Part shown: one piece after another, positions 25,647 through 37,100 of the stretch
How the letters are laid out: each line of letters begins with the position of its first letter
How positions within the stretch are numbered: the first letter of the stretch is position 1
DNA from: Margaritifera margaritifera
Taxonomy: Eukaryota; Mollusca; Bivalvia; Unionida; Margaritiferidae
Direction: 5' to 3'
Assembly: GCA_029931535.1 (NCBI GenBank)
Contig: JAQPZY010001558.1
Coordinates: forward strand, 124,001-188,000
Length of the DNA stretch: 64,000 bases
The notes under the pieces: generated by a model
Told to the model about the DNA's origin: nothing
Databases searched by the model: none
Seen by the model: the letters and a program-made list of their open reading frames with translations, nothing else
Program-made: the position numbers and the translations under genes

Positions 25647-27110
25647 TGATGTTACAAAAGCTTTTGATTACGTTGTAAGACATATACTATGGTGCAAACT
25701 ACTAAAATTATGGATTAGAGTGAAAATTTTAATATTATATAACAATTTAAAAAGTAGATTTAGATACAATAATACTTTGTCTTGGGAATCTATGTGTGTA
25801 ACTGGAATACGCCAAGGTGAATGTTTATAACCGTTTTTCTTTGCTATGTTTATTAATGATTTAGAAAAGTAATTCTCACCAAATGACGTTGCTGAGATAG
25901 ATTTACTTACATTGAAATTGTTCTTAATTCTGTATGCAGATGATTAGCAATGTTCTCGGAAACAAAAGATAGTTTACAAAACATTTTGGATACTCTTATG
26001 AACTATTATGATAAATGACACCTACAATTAAATACAAACAAGACAAAAATTATGGTATTTCGAAACAACGGAAGAATTTCAGATAATGATAAATTCTATT
26101 TTAAGGGTTTGGAACTAGAAGCAGTCAATGCATTTGTGCCTCTTGGCATTTGTCTTTATCTTGGTTGGTGCATTTAATGAGTCACAACAAACACTTGCTG
26201 GACAGGCCTCTTAAGCTGGACAGGCCTCTAAAGCTGGACAGGCCTCTAAAGCTGGACAGGCCTCTAAAGCTACTTTTAATGCACAAATACTGCATAAATT
26301 TGGTGACATACCTCCCAAAGTGGTATGTACATTATTTTATTTTCTAATTGTCCCAATTTGGAATTATGGTGCCGAAGCATGGGGTCTTATTTCAGCAAAT
26401 GCTGTCTAGAGAGCACACTTAAAATTTGTAAACACATATTAGGAGTGAGGAAATGTCGCCAAAATTATTTTTATTTATGGTGGATTGGGGAGAATGATTT
26501 ACAGACAAAAAGGTACTACCGTATTTTTGAAGTATTGAACCAAAGTTTTCTGTGTTAATAATAGGAAATATGTGTATATTGTCTGCAGTTCAGTGTTGAC
26601 TAATTTGGAAAGTTATCCTGTAAATAAAAATTGGGCGTTGTTTGGTACAACAATTACTAAATGATCTAGGACTTGGAGAAGCTTTGATAAACCAATCTAT
26701 TAGAAGTACCAATTTATTTTTTTCACTTGCCAAAAAACGTTTAGTTAACCTATTTATTCGGAACTGGCATTCAGAGATAGAGGAATCCTCAAGACCTAGG
26801 CTGTATGTAAATTCGTCTCTGGAGTTCGGATATAAAGAATATGTGAATTTGGTTCCAATTCAAAACGTTTCCAATACTATTTCAAAATTCAGAACATCCT
26901 CACATAATTTGCAAATAGAAACTGGTAGATAGAACAGACTACATCCTACTCCAAATGAACAGAGATTATATCATTTCTGTGACGTACTTGAAGATGAATA
27001 TCACTTTATCATCGATTGTGAAAGTTGTTCTTTGCTTCGAATTAAATGCATAGATCGTCAATTATGAGTTGGGCCTTGTATGTACAAATTCACTGAATTA
27101 TTGAATTGCC
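25647..27110 (+). mobile_element. Decayed CR1/L2-like non-LTR retrotransposon (RT and 3' part)
   Basis: The plus strand reads as reverse transcriptase between stops. It begins DVTKAFDYVVRHILWCKLLK, then GIRQGE, then FFFAMFINDLEK, then ILYADD (the catalytic YADD motif, intact) followed at once by a stop, then NTNKTKIMVF. Downstream come a thumb-like part and, near 26,960-27,030, a Cys/His cluster (FCDVLEDEYHFIIDCESC) typical of the C-terminal zinc motif in this class. The 5' portion (endonuclease) is absent, as expected for 5' truncation. The clade is an estimate. Confidence 0.75.
26199..26270. repeat. 18-bp tandem repeat inside the LINE remnant, four copies
   Basis: Four units of CTGGACAGGCCTCTAAAG. 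The first has one variant (CTTAAG). The repeat keeps the local reading frame because 18 is a multiple of three. Confidence 0.97.
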
Positions 27111-27188
27111 AGCATAGTTACGACATTTATCTTTAGATCTGTTTTAATGAATGCTAGGCAATATATGTTGTTAAGCTGGATTTTTTAA

Positions 27189-27193
<5 letters not shown>

Positions 27194-27272
<79 letters not shown>
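27194..27272. repeat. (AT)n microsatellite
   Basis: AT dinucleotide run with one GATA interruption. It lies just after the LINE remnant and may derive from its tail. Confidence 0.96.
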
Positions 27273-27275
<3 letters not shown>

Positions 27276-27679
27276 CTGAATGATGTAAATTTCTTTTAAG
27301 ATTAAAACTAAGAATGACTTGTTGTATGTGCAACACCAAAAAATAAATCTCGTGGCTAAATGCATATTGTAATGAAAGTTTTTCTTCTGTTGAATAATGC
27401 AAATGTAGATCTATAATCATGTATATGCATTTCCTATATGAAATTTTAGATTTCTTGATTTGTGTGCCACCATCAAATTCCATCCATATTATGTTTATTG
27501 TTAATGTCAATAAACTTCACTCGTTATAAAATCGACTACACTTTAGATGAAAAGGATCGATAAACTCAGAGAGGTAACAGAAAAACATTTAGGTACAAAA
27601 TACTTATGTAATTTTTATTTACTTATGTATTTATTGATTTATTTATTTATGTGTTATTTATTTATGTGAATAAATAAAA

Positions 27680-27685
27680 CACTTT
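27680..27685. repeat. Left target-site duplication of the Polinton (CACTTT)
   Basis: The hexamer CACTTT directly precedes the element's first base and is repeated exactly at 55571-55576. Six-base duplications are the hallmark of Polinton integration. Confidence 0.93.
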
Positions 27686-28000
27686 AGTAGTTATAGGTGG
27701 GTGTTGAGGCCCAAAAATATAGGGTGGCACTATAGGCCCGTACGGGAAATTAACATGGCTGGGCCCAGAGAGGCCCACCGACGTAGGAATATAAGCCCAA
27801 AAATATAGGGTGGCACTTGAGACCCATACGGGAAATGAACATTGAGGCCTCTTGAGGCCCAGACATGAAATTAACATGCGTGGGGCACTTGAAACCCGTA
27901 CGAGAATTTAACATACTGGGGACAGAATGGGAGGGGATAGTAGGCAATGTTGGAATGATTATCTTTTCTTGATAAATGGGTGGCCTGAAAAGGACCGTTG
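27686..28000 (+). repeat. Left terminal inverted repeat of the Polinton
   Basis: About 315 bp, roughly 95% alike to the reverse complement of 55254-55570. Internally it repeats GCCCAAAAATATAGGGTGGC twice and a degenerate CCCGTACGGGAAATTAACAT unit four times. Similarity stops where the TTTTTTGAGT stretch begins. Confidence 0.95.
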
Positions 28001-28015
28001 GTTTTTTGAGTACAC

Positions 28016-28498
28016 CTAGAGGTGTGGGCACCTCCCTGGTCGTGCCCCACACGCAGCACACCTTCCACTCCATCCATTGTTGGAGATGGGAAAGGCAGAC
28101 GGGGGTTGGGTGGCTTCACTGTCCCAATCCTCCGTTTGAGGGACAGTGAAGGCCTGCCTTCTCCTTCTCCTCCAAATCACCTTGTGTTCTTGGGGGTGAT
28201 GTAGTGCTGGTTGTGGTTGTGGAGGTCTCTGCTGTTGTGGCTGTGGCTGTGGTGGTGGCTGTGGCTGTGGCTGCGGCTGCTGTGGTGGTGGTGGTGGCAG
28301 TGTCATCACCGTCGGTTTTACAGCCGCAACGTTGGGAAGAATCATGAGGTGCGACTGTATGGGTTCTTCCTTCTTCTACTTCTCTTTTACCTTTTCCTCC
28401 TCCTTCTCCATCTTCTCCATTTCCTCCAACTCCGGTAGGAGGTGCAATGCCACCTCTAGATGCACTCGTATCTGGCGTATCTTTCCTTTTTTGTCCAT
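28016..28498 (-). pseudogene. Accessory unit C: charged, proline/glutamine-rich protein
   Basis: Starts at the ATG at 28498 (MDKKGKIRQIRVHLEVALHL), a 40-residue helical, Glu/Lys-rich segment. It meets an in-frame TAG at 28376-28378 and stays open in the same frame to 28016. The second part has a Pro-Gln block (PQPQPQPPPQPQPQQQRPPQ) and an Arg cluster. It is preceded by the same leader as units A and B but its protein is unlike theirs. Function unknown. It ends just inside the left TIR. Confidence 0.5.
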
Positions 28499-28509
28499 CT
28501 TGACAAGTG

Positions 28510-29216
28510 AACGTGGTTAGCTCGACTGATGATGATGATGATAATTGTATTAAAGTCGTGTGCAGCCATTCGGCTATGTACGACTATATACCCCCACAGC
28601 GTGCTAAGCACACTATATTTGTGGTCAAGTGTGTTGCTAGTTTGCAACACACATCGCTGCATGGTTTCCCCACAATTAAGGGGGTTCATTGTAGGCGCGA
28701 TATTGGAGGATGTGTATATTTTACTTTAATTTATACCTGTACATAGGACTAGAACCACAATGTTTACAGGTATACAGGTGTGCGGGGAGTGCACTTAAGG
28801 GGTTAGGGTGGTAATGTCTGGAGTGGCAGGCAGCACGGACTAGGCAAGGCAGGCGCGAAGACGTGGAATTGAAATGCCAAGAACGTATATGATCAAATTC
28901 TGCCCAGTTAGCTAAGTCAGGCTGTCCCTATTACCAATTGTGTGTTAGCCACATATTGTAATTACGGTCACATTTTTCCAGTTTTATAAATTTTCTAATT
29001 TCCTATCAATTTTGAAATTTCGTGTACAGAATGTACATGTATTTTCCGAAAAATAATAAATAAATTTGGGTTTGAGTAACCCTCTCAATTTTTGTGATCT
29101 TAATCAGATATTATCAAGTTATCTTATGATTCGGTGGATAATTAATCATATTTGCGTTGAAATAAGGTTATATTCAAAAAGGTTTTCAAGCCAAAGTGAG
29201 GCATTGAAAGAACTCT
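28510..29216 (-). promoter_or_regulatory. Leader of unit C with conserved hairpins
   Basis: On the minus strand this ~700-bp non-coding stretch is very close to 30190-30970 and partly to 32240-32720. It holds a hairpin at 28552-28586 (outer stem AGTCGT/ACGACT, inner stem AGCC/GGCT, loop GAAT), a GTGC/GCAC hairpin, and a CCCC/GGGG pair near 28,665. It runs down to the end of unit B, so it probably contains B's 3' flank and the promoter and 5' leader of C. Confidence 0.65.
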
Positions 29217-30175
29217 TTAGCCCTTAAAAGGGCTGGGTATTACCCCTGGCGGCGGAATGGATTCCTGCAGTTGTTCAGGCAGCTGTAGAACCTTTGATGG
29301 TCGATTTGAGCTACCTGGATCAATGAGGTGAAGCATGTCTCGGTCGTTCATCCATTCCTCGCATTTTATGGGGGGGGGGGGGGGACATCTAGCTGGTGGT
29401 ATGCGATCAAATAGTTGCAAATTAACGCTGCTAGTGGGACCGGGGTTTCAGCGTATTTCGGCCCCATGCCCTTGAAGTTTGTTGTAGCTTTTTTGATGCG
29501 AGTCCTCACCCTTTTTCCCCCTCCCCTGCTCTCCGTCGCCATCACTGCCCTGTTGTCCTCGATGAAACTAACGGCTGTCTTTTTCCTCCCATATTTCTTC
29601 CCCCGTTCCAACATGCAGGGACATACGGTAGATGTATTGCCATGCTTGTTGGTGGGGAGTGCCGGTTAGAACTATTTTGTTCCCCTCTAGCTCCGGTATG
29701 GAAGTGGACAGTGGTGGTGGTGGTGGCGAAGCTTTCTTCTTCCCTTCCGCCGCTGTCTTTCTTGCCCCCGTCTTTTTCTCCTCCTGCTTCTTCTCCTCTG
29801 TTTTCTTCCTTGGAGACTCTGTCCCCTGTGTCCCAGCTACAGATCTTATAGATGTTGCCGCTGGAGACGTTGGCGGCGGTGGCGTTGTTGGTTTTGGCGG
29901 CGATAGCGCTGCTGGTTTTGGGACCATGGCAGGACCGCTCGGCTTCGGCTGGGGGGGGGGCGGTTGTCGCTCCCTCTGCTCAGTCTGCGCCTGTCTTCTC
30001 CATGGTCCCCCTCGTCTCCAATCTCTTGGGGTTCTTCTACATTGTATCTTTTTTCCTCCCATATCAGGAGAAGAGTGGTTCTCTTCTCCTGCGCTCTTAA
30101 ACACCACCCTGTAGCCAATGTGAGGCCAAGGCCCTTCAAGGCGTTCAGGGCGAACTCAGGAATTACTAACTCCAT
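29217..30175 (-). pseudogene. Accessory unit B: paralogue of unit A, frameshifted
   Basis: Starts at the ATG at 30175. The first ~30 residues (ALNALKGLGLTLATGWCLRA then QEKRTTLLLIWEE) are clearly related to the start of unit A. A Pro-rich, Lys-rich linker follows in another frame (to about 29,570). Then comes a C-terminal part with ETPVPLAALICNYLIAYHQL, which matches the ECPIPLAVLLVNC segment of unit A. The frame shifts at least near 30,080 and 29,600 and at a poly-C/G run near 29,370. A small alpha/beta N-domain joined by a disordered linker to a helical C-domain is suggested. Family not recognised. Confidence 0.55.
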
Positions 30176-30189
30176 TGTGTTATGTGCTA

Positions 30190-30970
30190 CTACTCTCTTA
30201 GCTGTCGACTGTAGCTCGACTGTTGTTGTTGTTTGAATTAAAGTCGTGTTCGCCCATTCGGGCATGTACGACTATTTAACCCCAGTGCGTGCTTCGCACG
30301 CACTGGGGGGTTAGGATGTGTGCTAAGCACACTTAAATTAGGGACAGGTGAGTTGTAACAACACACCTGTCACGTTAAAGCGTATAGAAACGCATCTGTA
30401 TACACCCTTCCATCGCAGCATGGTTTCCCCACATTTAAGGGGGTTCACTGAAGGCGCGATATTGGAGGATGTGTATATTTTAATTTTGATTTATACCTGT
30501 ACATAGGACTAGAACCACAATGTTTGCAGGTATACAGATGTGCGCAAGCGCACTTAAGTACTTATATTGCAGTTCATGTCTGGAGTGGCAGGCAGCACGG
30601 ACTAGGCAAGCGGGGCGCGAAGCGTAACGGAGAACTGTAACGCCAGGAAACGTGCATGATCAAATTCTGCCCAGTTAGCTAAGTCGGGCTGTCCCTATTA
30701 CCGATTGTGTTAGCCACATGTTGTAATTACGGTCACATTTAATCAGTTTTATAAATTTTCCTAATTTCCTATCAATTTTGAAATTTCGTGTACAGAATGT
30801 ACATACGTTTTCCGAAAAATAATAAATAAATAAATTTGGGTTTGAGTAACCCTCTCAATTTTGTGATCTTAATCAGATTTTGTCAAGTTATCATTTGATT
30901 CGGTGGATATTTGATCATATTTGTGTTGAGATTTAGTTATATTCGAAACGGTTTTCAAGCCAAAGTGAAA
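30190..30970 (-). promoter_or_regulatory. Leader of unit B with conserved hairpins
   Basis: Closely related to 28510-29216. The hairpin at about 30241-30274 has inner stem GCCC/GGGC where unit C has AGCC/GGCT, with the same outer stem and GAAT loop. A second hairpin at 30278-30306 is a perfect 13-bp stem with loop TTC (CCCCAGTGCGTGC / GCACGCACTGGGG). GTGTGC/GCACAC and CCCC/GGGG pairs follow. Confidence 0.7.
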
Positions 30971-31003
30971 ACCAATAGGCAATTCGGCCCGTCCATAAAA
31001 GGA

Positions 31004-32221
31004 CTATATGTAATCTTCTGTCGCTATCAGGTATGGCCTCAGATCTTCCGGTGGCTCGAACTTGCGTCTGATTCTGTTCTTGCTCTTTTCAGGAGGGTCA
31101 ATCAAGTCTGCCACCACTAGCTGGTAAAGTGGTGCCCAGAGTTTGATTGGAGGTTCCGGCAACTTGAACAAGTCAATGGCGCAGTTAACCAACAAGACCG
31201 CTAGTGGAATGGGGCATTCCATAAATTTTTGCTCCATTTTTCTGATGTCGTCCTTGGCTTGTTGAACTTTTGCCGTCAGTTTTTCCGGTATTTTCTCTCC
31301 TGATTTTAATTTCTTAATTGCATGTAGGGCCGTACAAAAGTCCTAATGGCAACATCTGGCTGTATGGCCTGTCGAATCGTCCACAAGATTAGGAACGCCC
31401 TGTGACTCATATTGGTTTATGAGCCAGTGGTCAGCTTCATTTATGAGTTCTTTTTCCCTCTTAGCTCTTTTTCGAGTATTCACCAATTTTTCTTCCGGTT
31501 GAGATTGCTGCTGATATTGTTGTTGTTGCTGCTTCGGTTGTTGTTGTTGTTGATGTTGCTTTTGTTGTTGTTGTTGTTGTTGGACTTTTGGTGCCTGAAG
31601 GGGTGTTGGTGATTTGCAGGTTTCCGCTATTTTCCCTTCCGGCTCTTTTTCTTTTTCCCTAATCTGGGGTGCCGGTTTTGGAGTGGAAGCAGTGCTTGGT
31701 CTGGATGTTTTCCCCTTTTCCGCTTCTTGAAGGATTTCCTTAGGGGCCTCTTTTTGTTTTTGTTGTTGTTGTTGCTGTTGTCCCCTACTTATTTCCTCCT
31801 TTTCCTGCCTAGTCCCTTTCTGCGGAATACTTGTCGCAGCCGGCATAGGAGTTTCATTCCTAACTTCAATGGAGGTAGGAATGATTGATGGTATTGTTGT
31901 TGTTGTTGTTGTTGTTGTTTTCATAGTAGGTGGCGGTGTTTCTGTTGTTGTTTTCCTGGGTTCCACGGGAGGAGCAGTTTGCATTGGCTGTCTCTGCTGT
32001 ATGGTAGGCGTCTGCCTAAAACGCCCCCATTGTGGTTGTTGACGTCCTCCCTGTCCCGGTCTTCTATAGGGGCTTCTTCTTACTACTTTTATTTTTTCCT
32101 CTTCCCATATCAGGAGAAGAGTAGTTCTCTTCTCCTGAGCTCTTAGACTCCATCCTGAGGCAACTGAAAAACCAATGCCTTTCAGTGCACTCAGGGCTTT
32201 ATCTGGAATAATTTGCTCCAT
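31004..32221 (-). pseudogene. Accessory unit A: glutamine-rich protein with conserved ends
   Basis: The main frame runs from 32221 to 31343 (292 residues). Residues 1-35 are a compact domain (ALSALKGIGFSVASGWSLRA, then a hydrophobic strand ending LLLIWEEE). Residues 40-240 are low-complexity Gln/Thr/Pro/Glu-rich. The end is helical (LINEADHWLINQYESQGVPN). A second piece, in a shifted frame, runs to 31004 and contains ECPIPLAVLLVNCAIDLFKL, which pairs with the same segment in unit B. The gene is therefore probably about 400 codons with a frameshift near 31,340. CAG/CAA repeats encode the Gln tracts. Function unknown; a nucleic-acid-binding or gag-like role would be a guess. Confidence 0.55.
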
Positions 32222-32239
32222 CTCTAGCGATATTTTCTA

Positions 32240-32720
32240 TGACTTGATACTTCTATGTTCGCTATAGACTGAATCGTAGCTCGACTGATGATGATGATTG
32301 AATTTGAGTCGTGTGCGGCCATTCGGCCATGTACGACTATTTACCCCCAGCACGCAATGTGGGATTAAACTGTGTGCTACGCACAGTTATTATTTTCGTC
32401 CAGTGGGTTAAAGAGCTGCAATCCACTAGACGGAGTTGATGCGTGTATGGACGCTATTTTCGCACCGCTCCATCGCTACATGGTTTCCCCACTAAGGGGG
32501 TTCATTGAAGGAGTGATATGGAGGGGTGCGTGTATTTAAATTCTAAGTTTTTGAATATTTTTCCTGTTCATAGGAATAGAACCGCAATGTTTACAGGATT
32601 ACTTATTTGTTCCGTTGACTCCGTCAGGGCGCGGCAAAGAAGGCAAGGGTCGGCAGGCTGCGACATCGCGTCCCAGGGGGCTCCAGCTGGTCCAGGGTTG
32701 TTTAATGTTTATTGATTTTG
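32240..32720 (-). promoter_or_regulatory. Leader of unit A with conserved hairpins
   Basis: Shorter and more diverged relative of the unit B and C leaders. The hairpin at 32303-32338 has inner stem GGCC/GGCC, outer stem AGTCGT/ACGACT and loop GAAT. A second hairpin CTGTGTG/CGCACAG follows near 32,370, then the CCCC/GGGG pair near 32,488. Confidence 0.65.
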
Positions 32721-32865
32721 ATATTTTGTCCGAAAGGAAGAAAGATTTGTTGAGAAACTGAGAAATGACAAATTTTGAAGGTTATGTTTATACCATATGA
32801 CTGTGGTTATTGGTTAGTGGAAAAAAAAAAAAAATAAATAAATAAATTTAAGTTTTGAGAGTTGC

Positions 32866-33320
32866 CACTTTGTGTAGCTGGGCCTGATGGTCCGGGATTT
32901 AGAACCACCTTATATTGATTATTTAGTTGTACAGGTTTTTATCTCTTAGTCTTTAGTTTTAAATTCTAATTATCCTACTTAATATTAAAAACGTTTCAGA
33001 AATTTGGTAACCGCTTTGTGCAGTTTGGGCCTGATGGTTTGGACTTGGAACCACCTTATGCATTGAATTTACGTGGGGTTTTTATGTCTATCTATATTCT
33101 TGGGTTAAAATATCCAATTTTGTGCCACCTTGTGCGGCTGGGTCTGATGGTCAGGGTTTATGATCACCTTATATTGTTAATATTTTGGGGTATAGTTGGT
33201 ATGTTTTAATAACAACCTTATGTTAATTAGTTATTTTGATCTTTTTCCAATTGAATGCCACCGTGTGCGGCAGGGCCTGATGATCAGGGTTTATGATCAC
33301 CTTATTGTCTTGACAGTTTG
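32866..33320. repeat. Four diverged tandem units, about 115-145 bp apart
   Basis: Units near 32866, 33007, 33121 and 33255 share GGGCCTGATGGTC, then GGGTTTATGATCACCTTAT. Similarity between units is about 70-80%. No coding frame. They lie between unit A's leader and the A-rich tract. Confidence 0.8.
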
Positions 33321-33740
33321 GGGTTGGAAAAATCTAGTTTTCATTCTATTGTTTAAAAAAATAAAAAATAAAAAATAAAATTAAAAAAAAAATAATTATT
33401 AAAAAATAAATAAATAAAAAAAATTAAAAAAAATAAAAAATATTTGGTGGTAACAAAGACCGACTATCTCAGGACTAGTCATTTGGCCCCAGCAAGGATT
33501 CAGTCCTGGCATGCCCGTATGGTTCCAGGCACCAGTGCTTTGGGTAGCAGAAAATCCTACGATCACTCCGACCTTGAGGATACGCAGGGATTCCGCCCAG
33601 GTGTATGCTAGTATGATACCTAGCACCTGTTTAAAAGCGTGACCGAAAAACTCGCATCAGACCAGAGCCCAATTCGTACGACAGAGGTTTGGGTTAATTG
33701 TTTAGTAGGGGATCGGTGTTGTTATGGTATAAAATTAGTT

Positions 33741-33792
<52 letters not shown>

Positions 33793-33900
33793 GAGAAAAT
33801 TTAAAAAAATTTAAAAAAATTCCGGTGCTAAGTCTGTTTGTGTTTTCTTTAATTTATATACCCTAATCTTTTGTTAATGTTTGTATTTAGATATATTTAA
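33321..33900. other. A-rich tract, unknown 200-bp segment, (GA)n repeat
   Basis: An A-rich tract (33352-33447) is followed by a GC-richer segment (33450-33650) of SINE-like look but no RNA-polymerase III boxes that I can confirm, then (GA)n at 33747-33798. This is the likely junction zone between the LINE's 3' end and Polinton sequence. Confidence 0.4.
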
Positions 33901-34176
33901 TTAATTTAAGATTGCAGTCAATTCATGGTAAAGGTCTGTGTTAGAAAAAAGGTGTTCTAAGTTGAATTTGTTAGACTTGACCCCAGATCTTATCCATGGG
34001 AGTGGAGATTCTCCATCCCCGGGGGGTTGAGATTGTTTCGTCTTAACGGCGTACCTGTAGCCGCTAATGGCCCGGCATACCAATCCCTTCCTCCCTGGGT
34101 AGGGCCCCTCCTCTCTCGCCCCGGACCTGGGGTTTTGCCTTTATATAAGATTATTATTGCTTCCTATGAGTTTTTA

Positions 34177-37100
34177 TTATTTAATGTTCTCTATGTGTAT
34201 AAGATGTTGATAGTGATAATTTTGGAATTTTCCCCTTTTTCCGATTTCTGTGATATACCCCACTATATTGGCATACACCGATTTCATGTTGTTATTTCCT
34301 TCTTTAAGGAAATCCGGATAAGTAAGTGGGGATCTTAATTTTGTCTGTTTTGCTTGGAACATGTTTCTTTCGTTATTATACTTGAGACAGATATTAAAAA
34401 CATGTTCCAATGTTTCAGGTGTGGGGCAGTTTGGGCAGTTAATTTCTGCTAGGTTTAAATCCGACACATATTTTCCAAAGCTATTTGCTAATAGCGTTTT
34501 ATCAGTTTTTATCCTATTTATAATTTTGAAATCGTAGGGAATTGCCAGGATCGGATGTTCAATATTTCTATTGATTTTTTTTTGCAGATCATATAGCCTG
34601 CGTCCTTTGTTAGATTTATCCCATTCCGACTGCCATTTTTGATTAATTTTTTTTCAAATAATACTATATATTTCTTGGACGCTATAGTCCAGTTCTTGTA
34701 TTGTGGGCTCATTTAATCTGTTCTTGGCTTCTTTATTTAACCTCTCTAAGTAAGTTTTCTCTGCTGGTGGAATTTCCAGATTCCAGGGAGCGCAGCACAC
34801 TGAGGGAGTCGTTAATTTTAACTGTTTTTTGGTTTTCAGTTTCTAGGATCCATTCAATAGCTTGTTTAATGGCCCAGAATTCAGTAGAATAGATTGAACA
34901 TAGATCAGGTAGTCTCGCCCCCAGAGTGATACCCTCCCCTGGAATGACCACTGCTGCAGCAGCACGTTCAGGGTCCGGGGATTTTGTGCCATCTGTATAT
35001 ATTGTGGTGAATCCCTCGTATCTGGTTTCAATTTCTTCAAGGATTTTTGCCCTTATTTCCATTGGTTGGTCATTTTTGTTCCCATATTTTAATGCATTTA
35101 GATTTATTATGGGGGGCTTATTTGTCCAGGGGGCGATATCTGGATATTTTGTGATTTCCGCCTGGATATTTGTGATGTTTAGTTCCTTCTTTAGTTCTTG
35201 TATTTTTTTCCCTCCTGGTAGGTTTTTTAGCAGCTGGTTTGTTGCATTTATTTATGGCTTTTTGAGTAAGATGCGCCTTGTTGTGGACTGAGATCCTGGC
35301 ATTATATCTTAGGAGAAGCTCCTCCCGTCTCAGATTGGGGGGGGTCCCCTGTTAGGATGTTTAACTCTTCCCCGGAAATGTTCCGGAGAGTTCCGGTGCA
35401 TATGATTAGGGGTTTACGCTGGATTTTATCTAGTTTTTTAAAGCTATTGGTTCGAGCCGAGGAGTACACTTGACACCCATAATCTAGTTTCGATCTAATT
35501 AAGGTTTTATATAAGGTAAGGAGAGTTGCTTGGTCCGTCCCCCAATCGGAGCCTTTAAGGTTCCGGAGGAGGTTAAGGTCCTGTCCGCATCTTCTCACTA
35601 ATCCTTCTAAATGTTTATCCCATGTTAAATGCTCGTCGAAAAACATGCCTAGGAATTTGGCTACTTTTTCGAATTTGATAATAACTCCGTTTAGGTATAA
35701 TTTTGGAGTTTTTGGACGGATTTTTTTTGGGGGGGAGAACATAAGGCCTACCGTTTTGCCGGGGTAGATTTTGAAACCCCACCTGTCAGCCCATCGACCA
35801 ATCCTGTCCAGTCCCACCTGTCGTTTTCCGACCACAGCTTCGCTGTCAGGGTTTCCCGCTTTCCAGATCCCGCTTTCGTCGGCAAACTGAGATAAGTCCA
35901 GACAGGACGGGTCAATTGATTTCTCCAGATCGTTTATCATAATATTAAACAAGGTCGGACTCAGGACGCTTCCTTGGGGGGTACCATTTTCTACATTGTG
36001 GCATTCCGAGTATTTATTGTCGACCTTGGTTTGTATGCTCCGACCCGTGAGAAATTCCGCTATCCATTTGTGAGTTCGGCCTGATATTCCGTAATGATTT
36101 AGTTTTATTATTAGCCCTTGGGTCCACATTAGGTCGTATGCCTTCTCGAGATCTAAGAAGATCGCGATTAGGTTACGGTCCCTTTTCCTCTTTACATTGA
36201 ATGCGAGTCTAATACTGGACTCCAGCCGCATTATCTGGTCGAATGTGGATCGTTTTTTTTTTACGGAAGCCGCTTTGGTTGTGGGACAGCAGATTTTTGC
36301 TTTCCAGGTGGTATTTAACCCTATTATTAATCATAGTCTCCATGATTTTACAGAGACTATTTGTTAGAGAAATGGACCTGTATGAGTTTATGTCTGCCAG
36401 GTTCTTTCCGGGTTTCGGGATCGCGACTACTATGGCGTGTTTCCATTTTTTTGGGAATTTTTCCCGACCTCCATGAAGCGTTCAGCATGCACAAAACCAT
36501 CAAGGCCGTTTTTTCCGGGAGATTTTTATATATATCATACCCTAGCGTGTCCACCCCGGGCGCTGTGGATTTATTTTTCGTATTTAAGGCTTTTCTCCAT
36601 TCGTTTAGGTTAAATTCAATATTTAAAGGGTTTGTTTGGTCGCCCTTATCTGTGAACAAATGGGGGGGGGTTTTCCTCTACCATTTTTCGGTGTTTTTTA
36701 AACTTTTCGGAGTGGTTTGAGTTGCTGCTCATGCTAGCAAAGTGTTGGGCTAGTTTTTCGGCTTTTTCCAAATCAGTGGTAAGCCCTGCAAGTTTTGGGG
36801 ATGTTCGTACTCCTTTTCCCCTAAGTTTTTTGATTTTGTCCCATACTTGTTTGGAATTTGCTTTATAATTAAGTGTTGAGCAGAATGACTTCCATGATGT
36901 TAGTTTTGCTTGTTTAAATGTGTTTTTTGTCTGATGTTCTTTTTCTTTGTAGGCAAGAAAGTCTATGGAGTTTTTAGTATGTCTAAACCTATTTAGAGCT
37001 TTCTTTTTCTCCTTTATAGCTTGCTTACAGTCGTTATTCCACCATGGTACGGACTGTTTGCCGGCCCCTCCTCCCGCCTTCGGTATACAGCGCTCAGCCG

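Noticed and set aside
28022..28746. Plus-strand frames across unit C and its leader
   Set aside because: Trp/Leu and Ser/Phe runs are the reverse of the Pro/Gln and Glu/Lys-rich minus-strand frame.
33450..33650. SINE-like segment next to an A-rich tract
   Set aside because: No convincing A and B boxes and no flanking duplication could be seen; kept only as an unassigned stretch.
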